Positions 8,923 through 18,408 of a stretch of 64,000 bases of DNA are shown here, piece by piece; the first letter of the stretch is position 1; every line of letters starts with the position of its first letter. The position numbers were made by a program, and so were the translations under genes. The stretch comes from Aquincola tertiaricarbonis (lineage in GTDB: Bacteria; Pseudomonadota; Gammaproteobacteria; Burkholderiales; Burkholderiaceae_C). The DNA is taken from assembly GCF_000969605.1 (NCBI RefSeq), contig NZ_JZUE01000028.1, positions 1 to 64,000 of the forward strand, in the 5' to 3' direction. The notes beneath the pieces are model-generated. The model was not told where the DNA came from. It was given only the letters and a program-made list of their open reading frames with translations, and ran no database searches.

Positions 8923-9675
8923 AGTGTTCTGCCCCTCAGTGGAAGTGGCGGGTTGCAGTTAAGCCCATCGACGACCGTTGCGGTGCATAGCGCGTGCACG
9001 GTAGTCCCGCAATGCTGAGGCGAACCCCGCTTGAGCGGTTGTGGCAGCCAATTGCTGGTGAGCACTGACTGTAATCGAGAATCACTTTCGGTGGCATAGC
9101 CCCGCCGACAATTCGCTTCTCGGAAGCCTGGGGAGGCAGCCTGCTGCGCCGGGGTATAAGCTGACCCCCCCAGAGGTTTCGTCCGGAACCTCAAGGCTGT
9201 GCTCTTCAACATCAACCAGTTTCAGCCCGCCGAAGCTCTTTGGAAAGGCATCCGGCGCTACATTCGTTACGACAACACTAGCGCAACAGGTTGTAGCTGT
9301 ACACCAAGCCGATCAGATTCCGCCTGCGAGAAGGCAGTCGGTGTATGGATGTTATTGCCGTCCAATTTCTGGGAGTCAGTGCGCGTCCATGCGCATGCCT
9401 GCTCGGCCCTCAAACAGCTTGGGTCAATGCGCTGTTTGGGCCACGCCTATGGCAGCCTCATAGGTTGGGTCCCAACGTGGGTTATGCGGTCGGCGGCAAA
9501 GCTGTGGCGACCATTGCCCTCGGGGTTGCCAACAGGCGCCAAAAGGGTCGACTTGGTCCCCGAGCGCTCATCGGACGAAGTGACGCGTGCCGGGTTCACG
9601 AGATCCGCCGCCTGCCGGTCGGCGCACGTCAGTGAGGTCGGTCACCACACGACCAAAATCGCTGTGTTCCACGGC
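8923..9675. other. Gene-free stretch upstream of fur
   Basis: I see no convincing gene on either strand. The longest plus-strand frame here is rich in Cys, Trp and Ser and has no ribosome site, which is typical of non-coding GC-rich DNA. The fur promoter should lie at the left end on the minus strand. The right end runs into the response-regulator relic. Confidence 0.4.
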
Positions 9676-9978
9676 TTAAGCAACCGCTTTCTGCGTGCTG
9701 CTGGTCGTGTCCAGATGGGCCGCAAGTCGGCACCGCAGCTCGGTGAAGTCCATGGGCTTTGTGTTGTCGTCTGGGGCACCTGCCTCTCGTGCCGCCTGAA
9801 TGTCCTGTGCCGTGCCACTGGCGGACAGTGTCACCATGGGCATTGAGGAGGTACGGCTGTCCGCTTAGTTGCGGCGCAGCACTTCCATGTCGGCTATGTC
9901 CGGTAGGTGCATGTCAAGTAGGACCGGATCGGGGGCCTGCGCCGCCGCCTGCAAGCCCGCGCCGCCATCTTCCGCCAT
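9676..9978 (-). pseudogene. Response-regulator receiver-domain remnant
   Basis: The minus-strand frame from 9978 reads MAEDGGAGLQAAAQ, then DPVLLDMHLPDIADMEVLRRN, then a TAA stop. It continues in the same frame as SGTAQDIQAAREAGAPDDNT and KPMDFTELRCRLAAHL to a stop at 9676. The phospho-acceptor Asp (LLDMHLP) and the conserved Lys-Pro (TKPMDF) identify a CheY-like receiver. Its beginning is missing and an internal stop interrupts it. Its 5' part overlaps the 3' end of a LysR gene in another frame, so a deletion appears to have fused the two genes. Confidence 0.7.
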
Positions 9979-10899
9979 CAACCATGTGGCCGACGTGTAT
10001 GCCACTGCTGCCGAGTTGGTGCGCCGCCCGGTGCAGGTGGGCCATGAATTGCCGCACGCTCGGCTTCAAGTGCGACTCGGCACGCGCGAGCACGCCGAGT
10101 TCCAGCGCCAGCGGGCCTTCCTCGATGGCCACCGTCTCCAGGTAGGGCTGAGCGAAGGCGTGCGCAGCGATCTGCCGCGGCAGCAGCCCGATGCAGTGGC
10201 CGCTCGCAACGATAGACAACAGCCCAAGCGTCGAGTTGACAAGCGCGCCGGCTGGCGGAGGTGGCAGGCCGTGCCGCTCGAACAGCATCTTGGCATAGCC
10301 CGACTCGGCCGTCGCGCCGGTGTACACCCAAGGCGCCTGCCCCAACTCGCCGAGGCGCCGCGCGCGCGCCATCGGATGCCCGCGGCGCACCACGACGACC
10401 ATCTCGATCGGCATCAGTACGTCAGTGACGAATTCGCCCGCCGGCAGGTCGCCCGGCAGGGGACCCAGCGCGAGGTCGACCTCCCCCTTGCGAAGCCGCG
10501 TGAGCTGCACGATGTACAACTCTTCCACGATGCGCAGCTGAATGTCCGGGAATGCGCGGCTGAAGGTCCGCAGCGTCTCGGGCACCAGCAGCATCACCGC
10601 TAGCGGCACCGCGCCGATGGTCAGCGTACCCGTCATCCGACCTTCGAGCTGTCGAATTTGCTCGACGGCCTGCACGAGCTCGCGGTCGGCAGAGACAGCG
10701 CTGTCATACAGCGTTTTCCCCTGCGCCGTTGCAATCACGCCGGTAGTTGAGCGCAGCAGCAGTGTGGTTGACAGCTCTCGCTCCAGCTCGCGGATGAGCT
10801 TGGTCACGGCCGGCTGGGACACCCCTATGCGGCGCGAGGCACCCCGCGGCTGCCTTCGTCGACGGCGGCGATGAGCGCGCGCAGGCCGGTGAGCTTCAT
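9914..10899 (-). pseudogene. LysR-family regulator with a single-base frameshift near the N-terminus
   Basis: From the ATG at 10897-10899 the sequence reads MKLTGLRALIAAVDEGS, then goes out of frame. The remainder (ASRRIGVSQPAVTKLIRELE and on to 9914) is in the next frame. Restoring one base near 10848-10850 (AGCC-GCGG to AGCCTGCGG) gives a complete LysR helix-turn-helix plus a normal substrate domain. An in-frame ATG at 10822 would start inside the helix-turn-helix and give a non-functional protein. The C-terminal tail is aberrant because it runs into the response-regulator relic. It lies divergent to the tannase/gallate dioxygenase genes and would be their natural regulator if intact. Confidence 0.75.
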
Positions 10900-11033
10900 T
10901 GAAGCCATGATAACAAGCAGTTATCTCGCCCCGCTTGGCGGCATCTTACGGCAGGGGCAGCGGCCGTCGAAGATCGTGCCTACAACCAACCAGCCGCGCC
11001 GCGATTGCGGTCATCTTGCAGGGAACCACTCCT

Positions 11034-12737
11034 ATGGACTCGAGCGCGATGCGCCGCCTGATCTGCAGCCTCGCCTGGCCTTGCTGCCTGGCACTCATCG
11101 CGGGATGCGTCGGCGGCGACGGCGCGCCGGACGCCGACGACTCGGCGCTGACGTTCGACGCGACCAAGTACACGACCGTGAACGTCACTGTCGACGGTGC
11201 AAACGTCGCCGTGCGCCAGTACCGGATCGTGTACGTCGCGAGCCCGGTCAAGATGGCAGCGACGCAGGCAACCCTTGGCGGGGGCACCACCACGCTGACC
11301 GACCCCTACGCCTACCAGACGATGATCGTTTCGGTGTCCGAGGCGCTGGCCGAGGATCAGAAGGCGGCGCTCTACTTGCTCGTCAACAACAGCGGCTGGT
11401 GGACCAGCGCCGTCGCGACGACGATCACCGAAGGCAAAGCTTTCACCAGCACCAGCGACACCGACAACATCGGCGCTGCGCTCAAGGCTGGCTATGTCGT
11501 TGTCAACGTCGGTACGCGAAGCCGCGGCGCGCGCGCCGCGGATGGGCGCTGGGCCGGCAAGGCGCCCGCACCGGTGGTCGACGCAAAGGCGGCGATCCGC
11601 TACCTCCGCCTGAACGACCGCCTGATGCCAGGTTCGGCCGAGCGCATCATCATGACGGGCACGAGCGGGGGCGGCGGGCTGACGGCGGCCGTTTCGGCCA
11701 GCGGCAACAGCGACGACTATCTGCCCTTTTTGGCTGAGATTGGGGCCGCAGGCGTGCGCGGCACCGATGCAACCGCGAAAAGCACCATCAAGGACCACGT
11801 GTTCGCCGCTGTCGCCTACTGCCCGATCAACAACCTTGGCAACGCGGACGCTGGCTACGAATGGGAGTACGCCGCAGTGCGCACCGACGCCAATACCGGC
11901 GCACTCTGCGGCGTGGCCTACTCAGCCGGCCCGCAGCCGGCGGCGGCCACAGCGATCGCCGCCAGCTTCCCGGCCTACGTCGGCAGACTGAACCTGAAAC
12001 TCGCCGACGGCAGCACGCTGACCGACGCGACCCTGAGGACCACGACCCGAGCTTTGGTCAAAGAGGAAATCGAGCGTCAGACTGCCAAGGGCACCGCGGT
12101 GCCCGGCCTCAGCGGCAACTTTGTGACGAGCCGCGCGACACTTGTCAACGATTGGTTGACGCTCGACGGCAACGGCGTCAGCGCGACGGTAGCCGATCTC
12201 GACTACGCGAAGTTCGTGCATTACGTCGCCGCCAACCAGGCGCTGAAGACGGTGGTTGCCTTCGATGCGGTCGGCGTCACCAGCAACAAAAGCGCCACGA
12301 CCGGCGTGTGGAACGCGAGCGGCGAGACCAACTTGTTCGGCTCGGACGCCTATGCGTACTCCAATTTTACGGAATGGAGTTGGAACCACAACGCCGCGCC
12401 CGCCGACGGCTCGGGCCAGGACGACACGGGGCTGTCCTGGAGCGACTACCTCGCCAGCAGCTCGAACGGCTTGGCCACACAGCTGAAACTGATCAATCCG
12501 ATCGCCTACCTGAACACCGGGGCCGACACCGCGCCTTACTGGTACGTGCGACACGGGCATGGTCGACCGCGACACTGCGTTTGGGATGCAGACGCTGCTG
12601 AATCTTGCGATCAAAAACGACCCCCCCAGATGAAAGATGTGAGCTTCAAGTTCCCCTACCTCGTGGGCCACAGCGGCAATTACGACGTGCAAGAAGCCTT
12701 CGCCTGGATCAAGGCCAAGCTCGACGCTAACCTGTGA
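11034..12737 (+). CDS. Tannase-like alpha/beta-hydrolase lipoprotein (galloyl-ester esterase)
   Basis: The 567-residue exported esterase has a lipoprotein signal (MRRLICSLAWPCCLALIAGC; lipobox LIAGC). The nucleophile elbow is IIMTGTSGGGGL, and a late GHSGNYDVQEAF could carry the catalytic His region, as in subtype B tannases. It lies 15 bases before gallate dioxygenase, so the likely role is release of gallate from tannins or galloyl esters outside the cytoplasm. Between about 12551 and 12628 the frame is displaced. An extra G in CACGGGC and a missing C in a 7-C run compensate each other. The second frame there restores YVRHGMVDRDTAFGMQ and NLAIKNDPPQMKD, so about 26 residues are wrong as written. 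Confidence 0.75.
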   Translation: MDSSAMRRLICSLAWPCCLALIAGCVGGDGAPDADDSALTFDATKYTTVNVTVDGANVAVRQYRIVYVASPVKMAATQATLGGGTTTLTDPYAYQTMIVSVSEALAEDQKAALYLLVNNSGWWTSAVATTITEGKAFTSTSDTDNIGAALKAGYVVVNVGTRSRGARAADGRWAGKAPAPVVDAKAAIRYLRLNDRLMPGSAERIIMTGTSGGGGLTAAVSASGNSDDYLPFLAEIGAAGVRGTDATAKSTIKDHVFAAVAYCPINNLGNADAGYEWEYAAVRTDANTGALCGVAYSAGPQPAAATAIAASFPAYVGRLNLKLADGSTLTDATLRTTTRALVKEEIERQTAKGTAVPGLSGNFVTSRATLVNDWLTLDGNGVSATVADLDYAKFVHYVAANQALKTVVAFDAVGVTSNKSATTGVWNASGETNLFGSDAYAYSNFTEWSWNHNAAPADGSGQDDTGLSWSDYLASSSNGLATQLKLINPIAYLNTGADTAPYWYVRHGHGRPRHCVWDADAAESCDQKRPPQMKDVSFKFPYLVGHSGNYDVQEAFAWIKAKLDANL

Positions 12738-12752
12738 CAGAAGACAACACGC

Positions 12753-14042
12753 ATGGCCAAGATCATTGGCGGCCTCGCCGCCTCGCACACCCCGACCATC
12801 GGCTTCGCGTTCGACCGCGAAAAACAAGGTGACCCCGTGTGGGCACCGATCTTCGAGGCCTTCGAGCCGCTTCGGCAGTGGATCGCCGACAAGCGGCCCG
12901 ACGTCCTGCTGTTTGTCTACAACGACCACGTCACCTCGTTTTTCTTCGACCACTACTCGGCCTTCGCGCTCGGTGTGGGCCGCCAGTGGCCGGTGGCCGA
13001 CGAAGGTGGCGGCGCGCGCGACCTGCCGCCGGTCGAAGGCGATCCGGCATTCGCCGAGCACATCGCACGCTCGCTGGCGGCAGATGAGTTCGACCTGTCG
13101 GTGTTCCAGGAGCGGGCGCTCGACCACGGCTGCTTCTCGCCGTTGTCCGTCATGTGCCCTCACGAGCCGACCTGGCCGGTGAAGGTGGTGCCGCTGCAGA
13201 TGGGCGTGCTGCAGTTCCCGATCCCGACCGCGCGCCGCTGCTTCAAGCTCGGCCAGGCGCTACGCCGCGCGATCGAGAGCTACCCCGAGAACATCAAGGT
13301 CGCCGTCGTTGCGACCGGCGGGCTGTCGCACCAGGTGCACGGTGAGCGAGCAGGCTTCAACAACCCCGAGTGGGACGCTCGTTTTCTTGACCTGCTCGAG
13401 CAAGACCCCGAGCAACTGACACAGATCACCCACGCCGAATATGCAGCGCTCGGCGGGCTCGAAGGTGCCGAGGTCATCATGTGGCTCGTGATGCGCGGCG
13501 CGCTCGCGGCGCAGGTCGAGTGCAAGCACCGCAGCTACTACCTGCCGTCGATGACCGGCATCGCCACCGCGATTTATGAGCCGGTGGGGCAGGGTATGTC
13601 GGCGGCTGCGGTCGAGCGGCACCGGGCGCACGTCGGTGCACAACTCGCCGGCATCGCGCAGCTCGAAGGCACCTATCCTTTCACCATCGGCCGTTGCGTG
13701 CAGGCTTACCAGCTCAACCGCTTCCTTCATCGGCTCGTCGAGCCGGTGCAGCGCGCGCGCTTCCTCGCCGATGAGGATATGTGCATGCGCGAGGCGCATC
13801 TGACCGACGAGGAGCGGGGGATGGTGCGCGAACGCGACTGGCGCGCGCTGATCCACTACGGCGTCATCTTTTTCATGCTGGAGAAGCTCGGCGCCGTGGT
13901 CGGCACCTCGAACCTGCACATCTACGCGGCGATGCGGGGCGAAACGCTCGCAACTTTCGAGAAGACACGCAACACGCAGGCGCTGTATTCGGTCGCCGGC
14001 AAGGACGCCGGCCCGCTTGGCTGGGATGCACCCAAAAGATGA
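12753..14042 (+). CDS. galA: Gallate dioxygenase (LigB-LigA fusion, GalA/DesB type)
   Basis: The 429-residue enzyme is an extradiol type II dioxygenase that opens gallate to 4-oxalomesaconate. The N-terminal LigB-like catalytic domain (about 1-280) carries His12, His59 and Glu240 as likely Fe(II) ligands, with His125 and His193 as acid/base residues. These are one residue offset or identical to the positions I recall for DesB. The C-terminal part (from about 300, QAYQLNRFLHRLVEPVQRA...) is the LigA-like domain. The two-domain single chain and the length distinguish it from the two-subunit protocatechuate 4,5-dioxygenase. It is co-directional with the tannase-like gene, with ligJ, ligK and ligI downstream. 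In P. putida and Sphingobium the homologues are GalA and DesB. Confidence 0.9.
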   Translation: MAKIIGGLAASHTPTIGFAFDREKQGDPVWAPIFEAFEPLRQWIADKRPDVLLFVYNDHVTSFFFDHYSAFALGVGRQWPVADEGGGARDLPPVEGDPAFAEHIARSLAADEFDLSVFQERALDHGCFSPLSVMCPHEPTWPVKVVPLQMGVLQFPIPTARRCFKLGQALRRAIESYPENIKVAVVATGGLSHQVHGERAGFNNPEWDARFLDLLEQDPEQLTQITHAEYAALGGLEGAEVIMWLVMRGALAAQVECKHRSYYLPSMTGIATAIYEPVGQGMSAAAVERHRAHVGAQLAGIAQLEGTYPFTIGRCVQAYQLNRFLHRLVEPVQRARFLADEDMCMREAHLTDEERGMVRERDWRALIHYGVIFFMLEKLGAVVGTSNLHIYAAMRGETLATFEKTRNTQALYSVAGKDAGPLGWDAPKR

Positions 14043-14168
14043 ACCTGGCCGACAAACGCCGCCGGTTGATTGCCGCGATGAGCCCGTGACGCTCCCAGTC
14101 CTGAACGTTCGGCCCTCGATGGCCACGCACCAGGTGAACAGCCGCACAGACAAATTAGGAGACATACC

Positions 14169-15131
14169 ATGAAGAAGACCATTGCCGCCGGCGCGCTGCT
14201 GGCTCTGGCCACCGCCGCCCTCGCCCAAGAGTGGCCCACCAAGCCCGTGCGCATCTTGACGCCATTCCCGGCCGGGGCTGGGCCGGAAGCCGTCGTCCGC
14301 GTGCTGGCCGAGAAGCTGCAGAAGAAGTGGGGCAAGCCGGTGATCGTGGAAAACAAGCCGGGTGGCAACGGCTTCATCGCGATCAGCGAGTTCAAGCGCG
14401 CGGTGCCGGACGGCCACGACCTGATCCAGCTCGACAACGTGCACCTCGTCGCCTACCCACACCTGTTCAAGAGACTGCCCTACGACGCACAGAAAGACTT
14501 TGAGCAGATCGCCCCGCTGTTCAGGACCTACTTCTTCGTCGGCGTGCCGTCGAGCAGCGCGTACAAGACCGTCGGCGACATCCTGGCTGACGCGAAGGCT
14601 CGGGCAAACGCGTTGAACTACGGCTCGTGGTCGGTCGGCAACCCTGTGCACCTCGGTTCGGCGCTGCTGGAGTCGGCAACCGGCACGCAGATGCAGCACG
14701 TCATCTACAAGGAGACGTCGATGCTGTATACCGCGGCGGCCAATGGTGAATTGGACTTCGCGCTTGGCTCGTTGGCGACCGCCGGCCCGATGCAGCGCAC
14801 CGGCAAGCTGAAGTTCATCGCGGTGACCGCGCCGAAGCGGCTGCCGGCCTTCCCCGACGTGCCGACGGTCGCTGAATCCGGTGGCCCGTCCAACTTCGAG
14901 GTCACCGGCTGGACAACCCTTGCCGCTCCGAAGGGCGTGCCGCCCGCGGTCGCTGAGAAGATTCGCGCCGACCTGCAGGCGGCGCTCGCACAGCCGGATC
15001 TGAAGGAGCGCTACGCAACCTTCGGCTACGAGCCGTTCCCGGCAACGAGCGAGCAGTTCAAAGCCTTCGTCGCGGCGGAGACGACAAAGTATGGGGACGT
15101 CATCAAGCGCGCCAAGATCTCCATCGACTGA
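14169..15131 (+). CDS. TTT-family periplasmic solute-binding protein (Bug type)
   Basis: The protein has 320 residues with a signal peptide (MKKTIAAGALLALATAALA) and the Bug signature WPTKPVRILTPFPAGAGPEAVVR. It continues with VIVENKPGGNGFIA and a C-terminal half with FPDVPTVAESG. An AGGAGA ribosome site sits 10 bases upstream. Bug proteins bind carboxylates for tripartite tricarboxylate transporters. No TctA or TctB membrane partner is in the window. Its place after gallate dioxygenase suggests an aromatic acid or related ligand, but the ligand cannot be read from sequence. Confidence 0.88.
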   Translation: MKKTIAAGALLALATAALAQEWPTKPVRILTPFPAGAGPEAVVRVLAEKLQKKWGKPVIVENKPGGNGFIAISEFKRAVPDGHDLIQLDNVHLVAYPHLFKRLPYDAQKDFEQIAPLFRTYFFVGVPSSSAYKTVGDILADAKARANALNYGSWSVGNPVHLGSALLESATGTQMQHVIYKETSMLYTAAANGELDFALGSLATAGPMQRTGKLKFIAVTAPKRLPAFPDVPTVAESGGPSNFEVTGWTTLAAPKGVPPAVAEKIRADLQAALAQPDLKERYATFGYEPFPATSEQFKAFVAAETTKYGDVIKRAKISID

Positions 15132-15165
15132 ACCGGCGACAGCGTAAGGCGACGATGAACTCTTT

Positions 15166-15540
15166 GGTGCGTTGCATTGTGCTGGTCGGCCACAACGAGT
15201 TGGGTCGCATTGAGGCCGAGGACCTGCGCGCCCGCGACCTGGCCGTCACGGCGCACGGCCGCTGCCAACGTCAGCCTGCACCAGTCCGCGGCCCTACGCG
15301 CGGAAGGACGCGACGCCGATCGCGCAGGTCGCTCGCGTGCTGGCAGTGCTGGCAGTGCTGGCGGCTGACCGGGGTGCGGGTATCCCGTCCGTGAAGGCGA
15401 TGGTGGAGTTGCGGAAAGCCAAGCTCGGCTCGTTGTACTGGAGACCTGCGAGCAGACCCGCAACGCCCCCCGTGCACGTGAATTCGGTGGCCGGCAGGCA
15501 TGCCGACACCCTGGGCTCGGACCACCCGCCCAGCCTCACC
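15166..15540 (+). pseudogene. Fragment of a DUF1932-type NAD(P)-dependent dehydrogenase, degraded
   Basis: The first ~30 codons (CIVLVGHNELGRIEAEDLRA) match the N-terminus of the intact dehydrogenase at 20.3 kb (RIALIGYGEVGRILAEDLRA), also at DNA level. After about 15260 the similarity is lost and only repetitive or non-coding sequence follows, including a short GTGCTGGCA tandem repeat near 15340. It is best read as a decayed duplicate. The Rossmann glycines are partly replaced (GHNELG), so it is non-functional. Confidence 0.55.
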
Positions 15541-15572
15541 TGACCTGCCTAGACAACATGGGGAGATCTCCG

Positions 15573-16650
15573 ATGAACAAGAGTGTGTTCACCCTGGCCC
15601 TGCTCGCCGCCACCGGTGCGGCGCAGGCGCAGGGCGTGCAGGTCTCCGGCCTGACCGACGCCGGGGTCGAGCACCTGACAAACCCCGGGGCCGCCGGCAG
15701 CAGCCTGACCGCAGCCCGGTCTCACGGGCAGCATGCCCTCGCGGCTGGGCTCTCGCGGCAGCAAGGACCTGGGGGGCGGCCTGAACGCGGTGTTGACGCT
15801 GGAGCAGGGCATTGGCGTGGACAGCGGCATGTTCCACCGGGGCGGCCGCAGTTTTGGGCGCCAGGCTTGCGTCGGGCTCACGGGTAGCGTCACACCGGGT
15901 CGGCAGTTCGATGCTGTTTTGGTCAAAGACCGAGGCCGACACCCTCAGCCCGGCCGCCTACGGCTCGGGATCGAGGGACAGCTACCTTCCCAACGCCCGC
16001 GTGGACAACGCCATCGCCTGCCGCGGCACCTTCAGCGGCTTCACCGTCGGGCGCCACCTACAGCGTAGGGCGTGACGCGGTGAACACAGGTCCCTCGACA
16101 GCCGGCACCAGCTGCGCAGGTGAGAACTCCGACGACAGCAAGGCTTGCCGCCAGTGGTCGGCGCTGGCCAAGTCCGATCGCCGCCACCTGGGGCATGGCG
16201 CTGGCCCTGGACGAGATCCGCGGCGGCTCCGGCGCCTTTGCCGGCCTCACCGGCGGCAGGCTGAAGGACCGCCGCGCCGCCGCGGCGGGCTCGGCGCGCT
16301 TCGACGTGCTGAAGTTAGGCGCCGGGGTCATCGAATGCCGCAACGACGCCAGCACCACCACATCGCGCAGCCGCCTTCTTTATGCCGGCGCGCCCTACGC
16401 CGTGACGCCGGCCGTGACCATTGACGGCGAGGTGTTCAAGCTTGACTACAAGGACAGCGCCAACGGTGCGCTGCTGGTGGCGCTGTGCGGCACCTGCAGC
16501 CTGAGCAAGCACACCGCCGTGCACGCCCGCGTCGGGCACGTCGCCAACGACGGCAGGCTGATGTTGGGCGTCAGCAATGCCGCGGCCGGCCACGCGCCGG
16601 TGGCCGGCGGGTCGCAAAACGGGCTCGTCGTGCGCGTGCGGCATTGCTCC
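15573..16650 (+). pseudogene. Gram-negative porin pseudogene with several frameshifts
   Basis: It starts normally (MNKSVFTLALLAATGAAQAQ, GVQVSGLTDAGVEHL). Porin-like segments then alternate between frames: KDLGGGLNAVLTLEQGIGVD near 15760; KTEADTLSPAAYGSGSRDSY near 15940; WGMALALDEIRGGSGAFAGL near 16190; HTAVHARVGHVANDG near 16510; and a terminus near VVRVRH where a porin would end ...RHSF or RHKF. At least three frame changes are needed to follow the reading. Family: Burkholderia-type trimeric porin (Porin_4). An intact relative is at 25.2 kb. A ribosome site (GGGGAG) precedes the start. Confidence 0.75.
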
Positions 16651-16702
16651 TCAAGCTGCTGCACACTCGCGACCCACGTCATTCCGTCCGGAGTTCGCCC
16701 CC

Positions 16703-17404
16703 ATGAGCACAGTGGTTCCCCTTCTCGGCATCTCATCAATGGCCACCCGGCAGCTGTTGTCAGAACTGGCGACGCGCTGCGCCCCGGCCGGCAGCTCGCT
16801 GCAGTTTGAGTCGGTGGGCGGCGTGGACGCGGCACGCCGTGTGGCCGCGGGCGAGGCCTTCGACCTGGTGGTGCTGGCGGCTGATGCCATGGACAAGCTG
16901 CTGGCCGCCGGCCACCTGCTCCCGGGCACATTGCGGCCTTTGGTCGATTCGCCCATGGCGATCGCGTCGCGCGAGGGGCCGGCGAGGCCCGACGTGGGCA
17001 GCGCGGCGGCCCTGCGCGAGGCGGTGCTGCAGGCGCCCAGCATCGGCTACTCCACCGGCCCCAGCGGAGTGGCGCTGATGGCACTGTTCGAGCGCTGGGG
17101 TGTGATGGCCGCATTGCGGGACCGCTTGGTGCAGGCGCGCCCCGGCGTGCCGGTTGCCTCCCTGATCGCCGGTGGCGAAGTGTCGCTGGGCTTTCAGCAG
17201 CGCAGTGAGCTGCTGGGGGTGGCGGGCGTGCAGGTGCTCGGCGACATGCCCTCTGGGTTGGAGATCGTCACGACATTCAGCGGCGCGGTAGCGGCGCGCA
17301 GCACACATGTAGACCTGGCCCGGCAGGTGTTGGTTCAGCTGGCTTCGGAGCAGGCGGCGGCGGTGGCGGAGCGAGTGGGGATGCGGGGGAGGGGCTGCGT
17401 GTGA
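16703..17404 (+). CDS. ModA-like substrate-binding-fold protein without signal peptide
   Basis: The 233-residue protein resembles the molybdate-binding fold: an early SMATRQLLSELATR, AAGEAFDLVVLAADAMDKLL, then a second lobe with GPSGVALMALFERWG, GEVSLGFQQRSELLG and LPSGLEIVTTFSGAV-like segments. No export signal is present, so it may act in the cytoplasm or be misnamed by fold. The ATG at 16703 is chosen because the upstream frame runs into the porin relic. Related proteins are often found next to aromatic-acid catabolic genes. The ligand is unknown. Confidence 0.65.
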   Translation: MSTVVPLLGISSMATRQLLSELATRCAPAGSSLQFESVGGVDAARRVAAGEAFDLVVLAADAMDKLLAAGHLLPGTLRPLVDSPMAIASREGPARPDVGSAAALREAVLQAPSIGYSTGPSGVALMALFERWGVMAALRDRLVQARPGVPVASLIAGGEVSLGFQQRSELLGVAGVQVLGDMPSGLEIVTTFSGAVAARSTHVDLARQVLVQLASEQAAAVAERVGMRGRGCV

Positions 17405-17487
17405 CGACCTGCACTTGACTCACCTTGCTCAACCGGTGCGGCATTGGGGCGTTGGCCCCGCGGTGTGATTGGACACGCGGCCAGCCG

Positions 17488-18378
17488 TCAGGCGGCAAAC
17501 CCGCGCGCCAGCTCTGAGAGCAGTTCCGCCGATCGCACCTGCAGCGCATCCCGCCGGGTGGCAGAACTCCAAGCAATGCACAGGGTGCTGCGGATGCGCG
17601 GCTCGACGATGACCGTGCGCGTGAGCGCATCGGCGCCGTTGCCCTCGTTCACCGCGCTGGCGGTCAACGCCGCATAGCCGTGGCCGCGGCGCACCATGTC
17701 GAGGATCGTTGGCACGCTCGACACTTCCCACGCCACTTGCAGCTTCACGCCGGCCAGCAGCGCCTCACGCTCCATCAGCCGGCGAAAGCTGTGGCCGCGC
17801 TGCGGCAGCACCAGCGGCAGCCTGCTTACGTCCGCCAGCGTGATCGCCGCCCGCAAACTCGTGCTGGGCGGCCCCACCAGGCAAAGCTCCTCGCGCAGTA
17901 TCGGCTGCTGCTCCAAGTTGGGCATCGGCTCGGGGTTGTAAACCAGGCCGAGGTCAACCCGGCCGCTGCCCAGCCACTCGGTGATGTGCGACGAAAAGCC
18001 CTCAACGATGGCCACCCGTGCCTTGGGCATCTCGGCCTGGAAACGTTCGATCAATGCCACCGTGAGGTGCCGCGCCAAGCTGGGCGGCAGGCCGACGACG
18101 ATCTGTCCTTCCGGCTCGCCCCGCATGGCGCCAAGCTCCTGTTCGGTGGTCTGCACCAGCCGCACGATCTCTCGGCCGCGCTCGAGCAGCCGGCGGCCCG
18201 GCTCCGTCAACGCCACGCCGCGGCCGTTGCGCAAAAGCAAGGTTTCCCGCAGCTCCACCTCGAGTGACCGCACTTGCCGGCTGAGCGCGGGCTGTGTCAT
18301 GCCCAGAGCCTCCGCTGCGCGGCTGAAGCTGCCCAGCTGCGCCACCTGGATGAAGTATTCAACCTGCTTGATGTCCAC
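17488..18378 (-). CDS. LysR-family regulator, divergent from ligJ
   Basis: The protein has 296 residues with a GTG start at 18376-18378 giving VDIKQVEYFIQVAQLGSFSR, the normal LysR N-terminus. The helix-turn-helix includes AEALGMTQPALSRQVRSLE. The C-terminal domain holds the effector site (VGLPPSLARHLTVALIERF and on to DMVRRGHGYAALTASAV). It is transcribed away from ligJ-ligK-DUF1932-ligI. A LysR box lies in the 144-base intergenic region. It therefore probably controls that operon in response to a pathway intermediate such as 4-oxalomesaconate or PDC. Confidence 0.85.
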   Translation of the reverse strand: MDIKQVEYFIQVAQLGSFSRAAEALGMTQPALSRQVRSLEVELRETLLLRNGRGVALTEPGRRLLERGREIVRLVQTTEQELGAMRGEPEGQIVVGLPPSLARHLTVALIERFQAEMPKARVAIVEGFSSHITEWLGSGRVDLGLVYNPEPMPNLEQQPILREELCLVGPPSTSLRAAITLADVSRLPLVLPQRGHSFRRLMEREALLAGVKLQVAWEVSSVPTILDMVRRGHGYAALTASAVNEGNGADALTRTVIVEPRIRSTLCIAWSSATRRDALQVRSAELLSELARGFAA

Positions 18379-18408
18379 CCGGCGATTTTGCCCGGTCGCC
18401 GCACGTCC

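Noticed and set aside
9199-9846. A 215-codon plus-strand open frame before the LysR region
   Set aside because: No ribosome site, odd composition, and its 3' half lies opposite the receiver-domain relic, which is clearly coding on the minus strand.
14039-14089. A 16-codon open frame overlapping the gallate dioxygenase stop (MNLADKRRRLIAAMSP)
   Set aside because: The ATGA overlap looks like translational coupling, but the peptide is too short and unrecognisable; no support beyond the overlap.
15337-15366. GTGCTGGCA tandem repeat as a functional microsatellite
   Set aside because: Only three units inside a decayed gene, explained by slippage in non-functional DNA.
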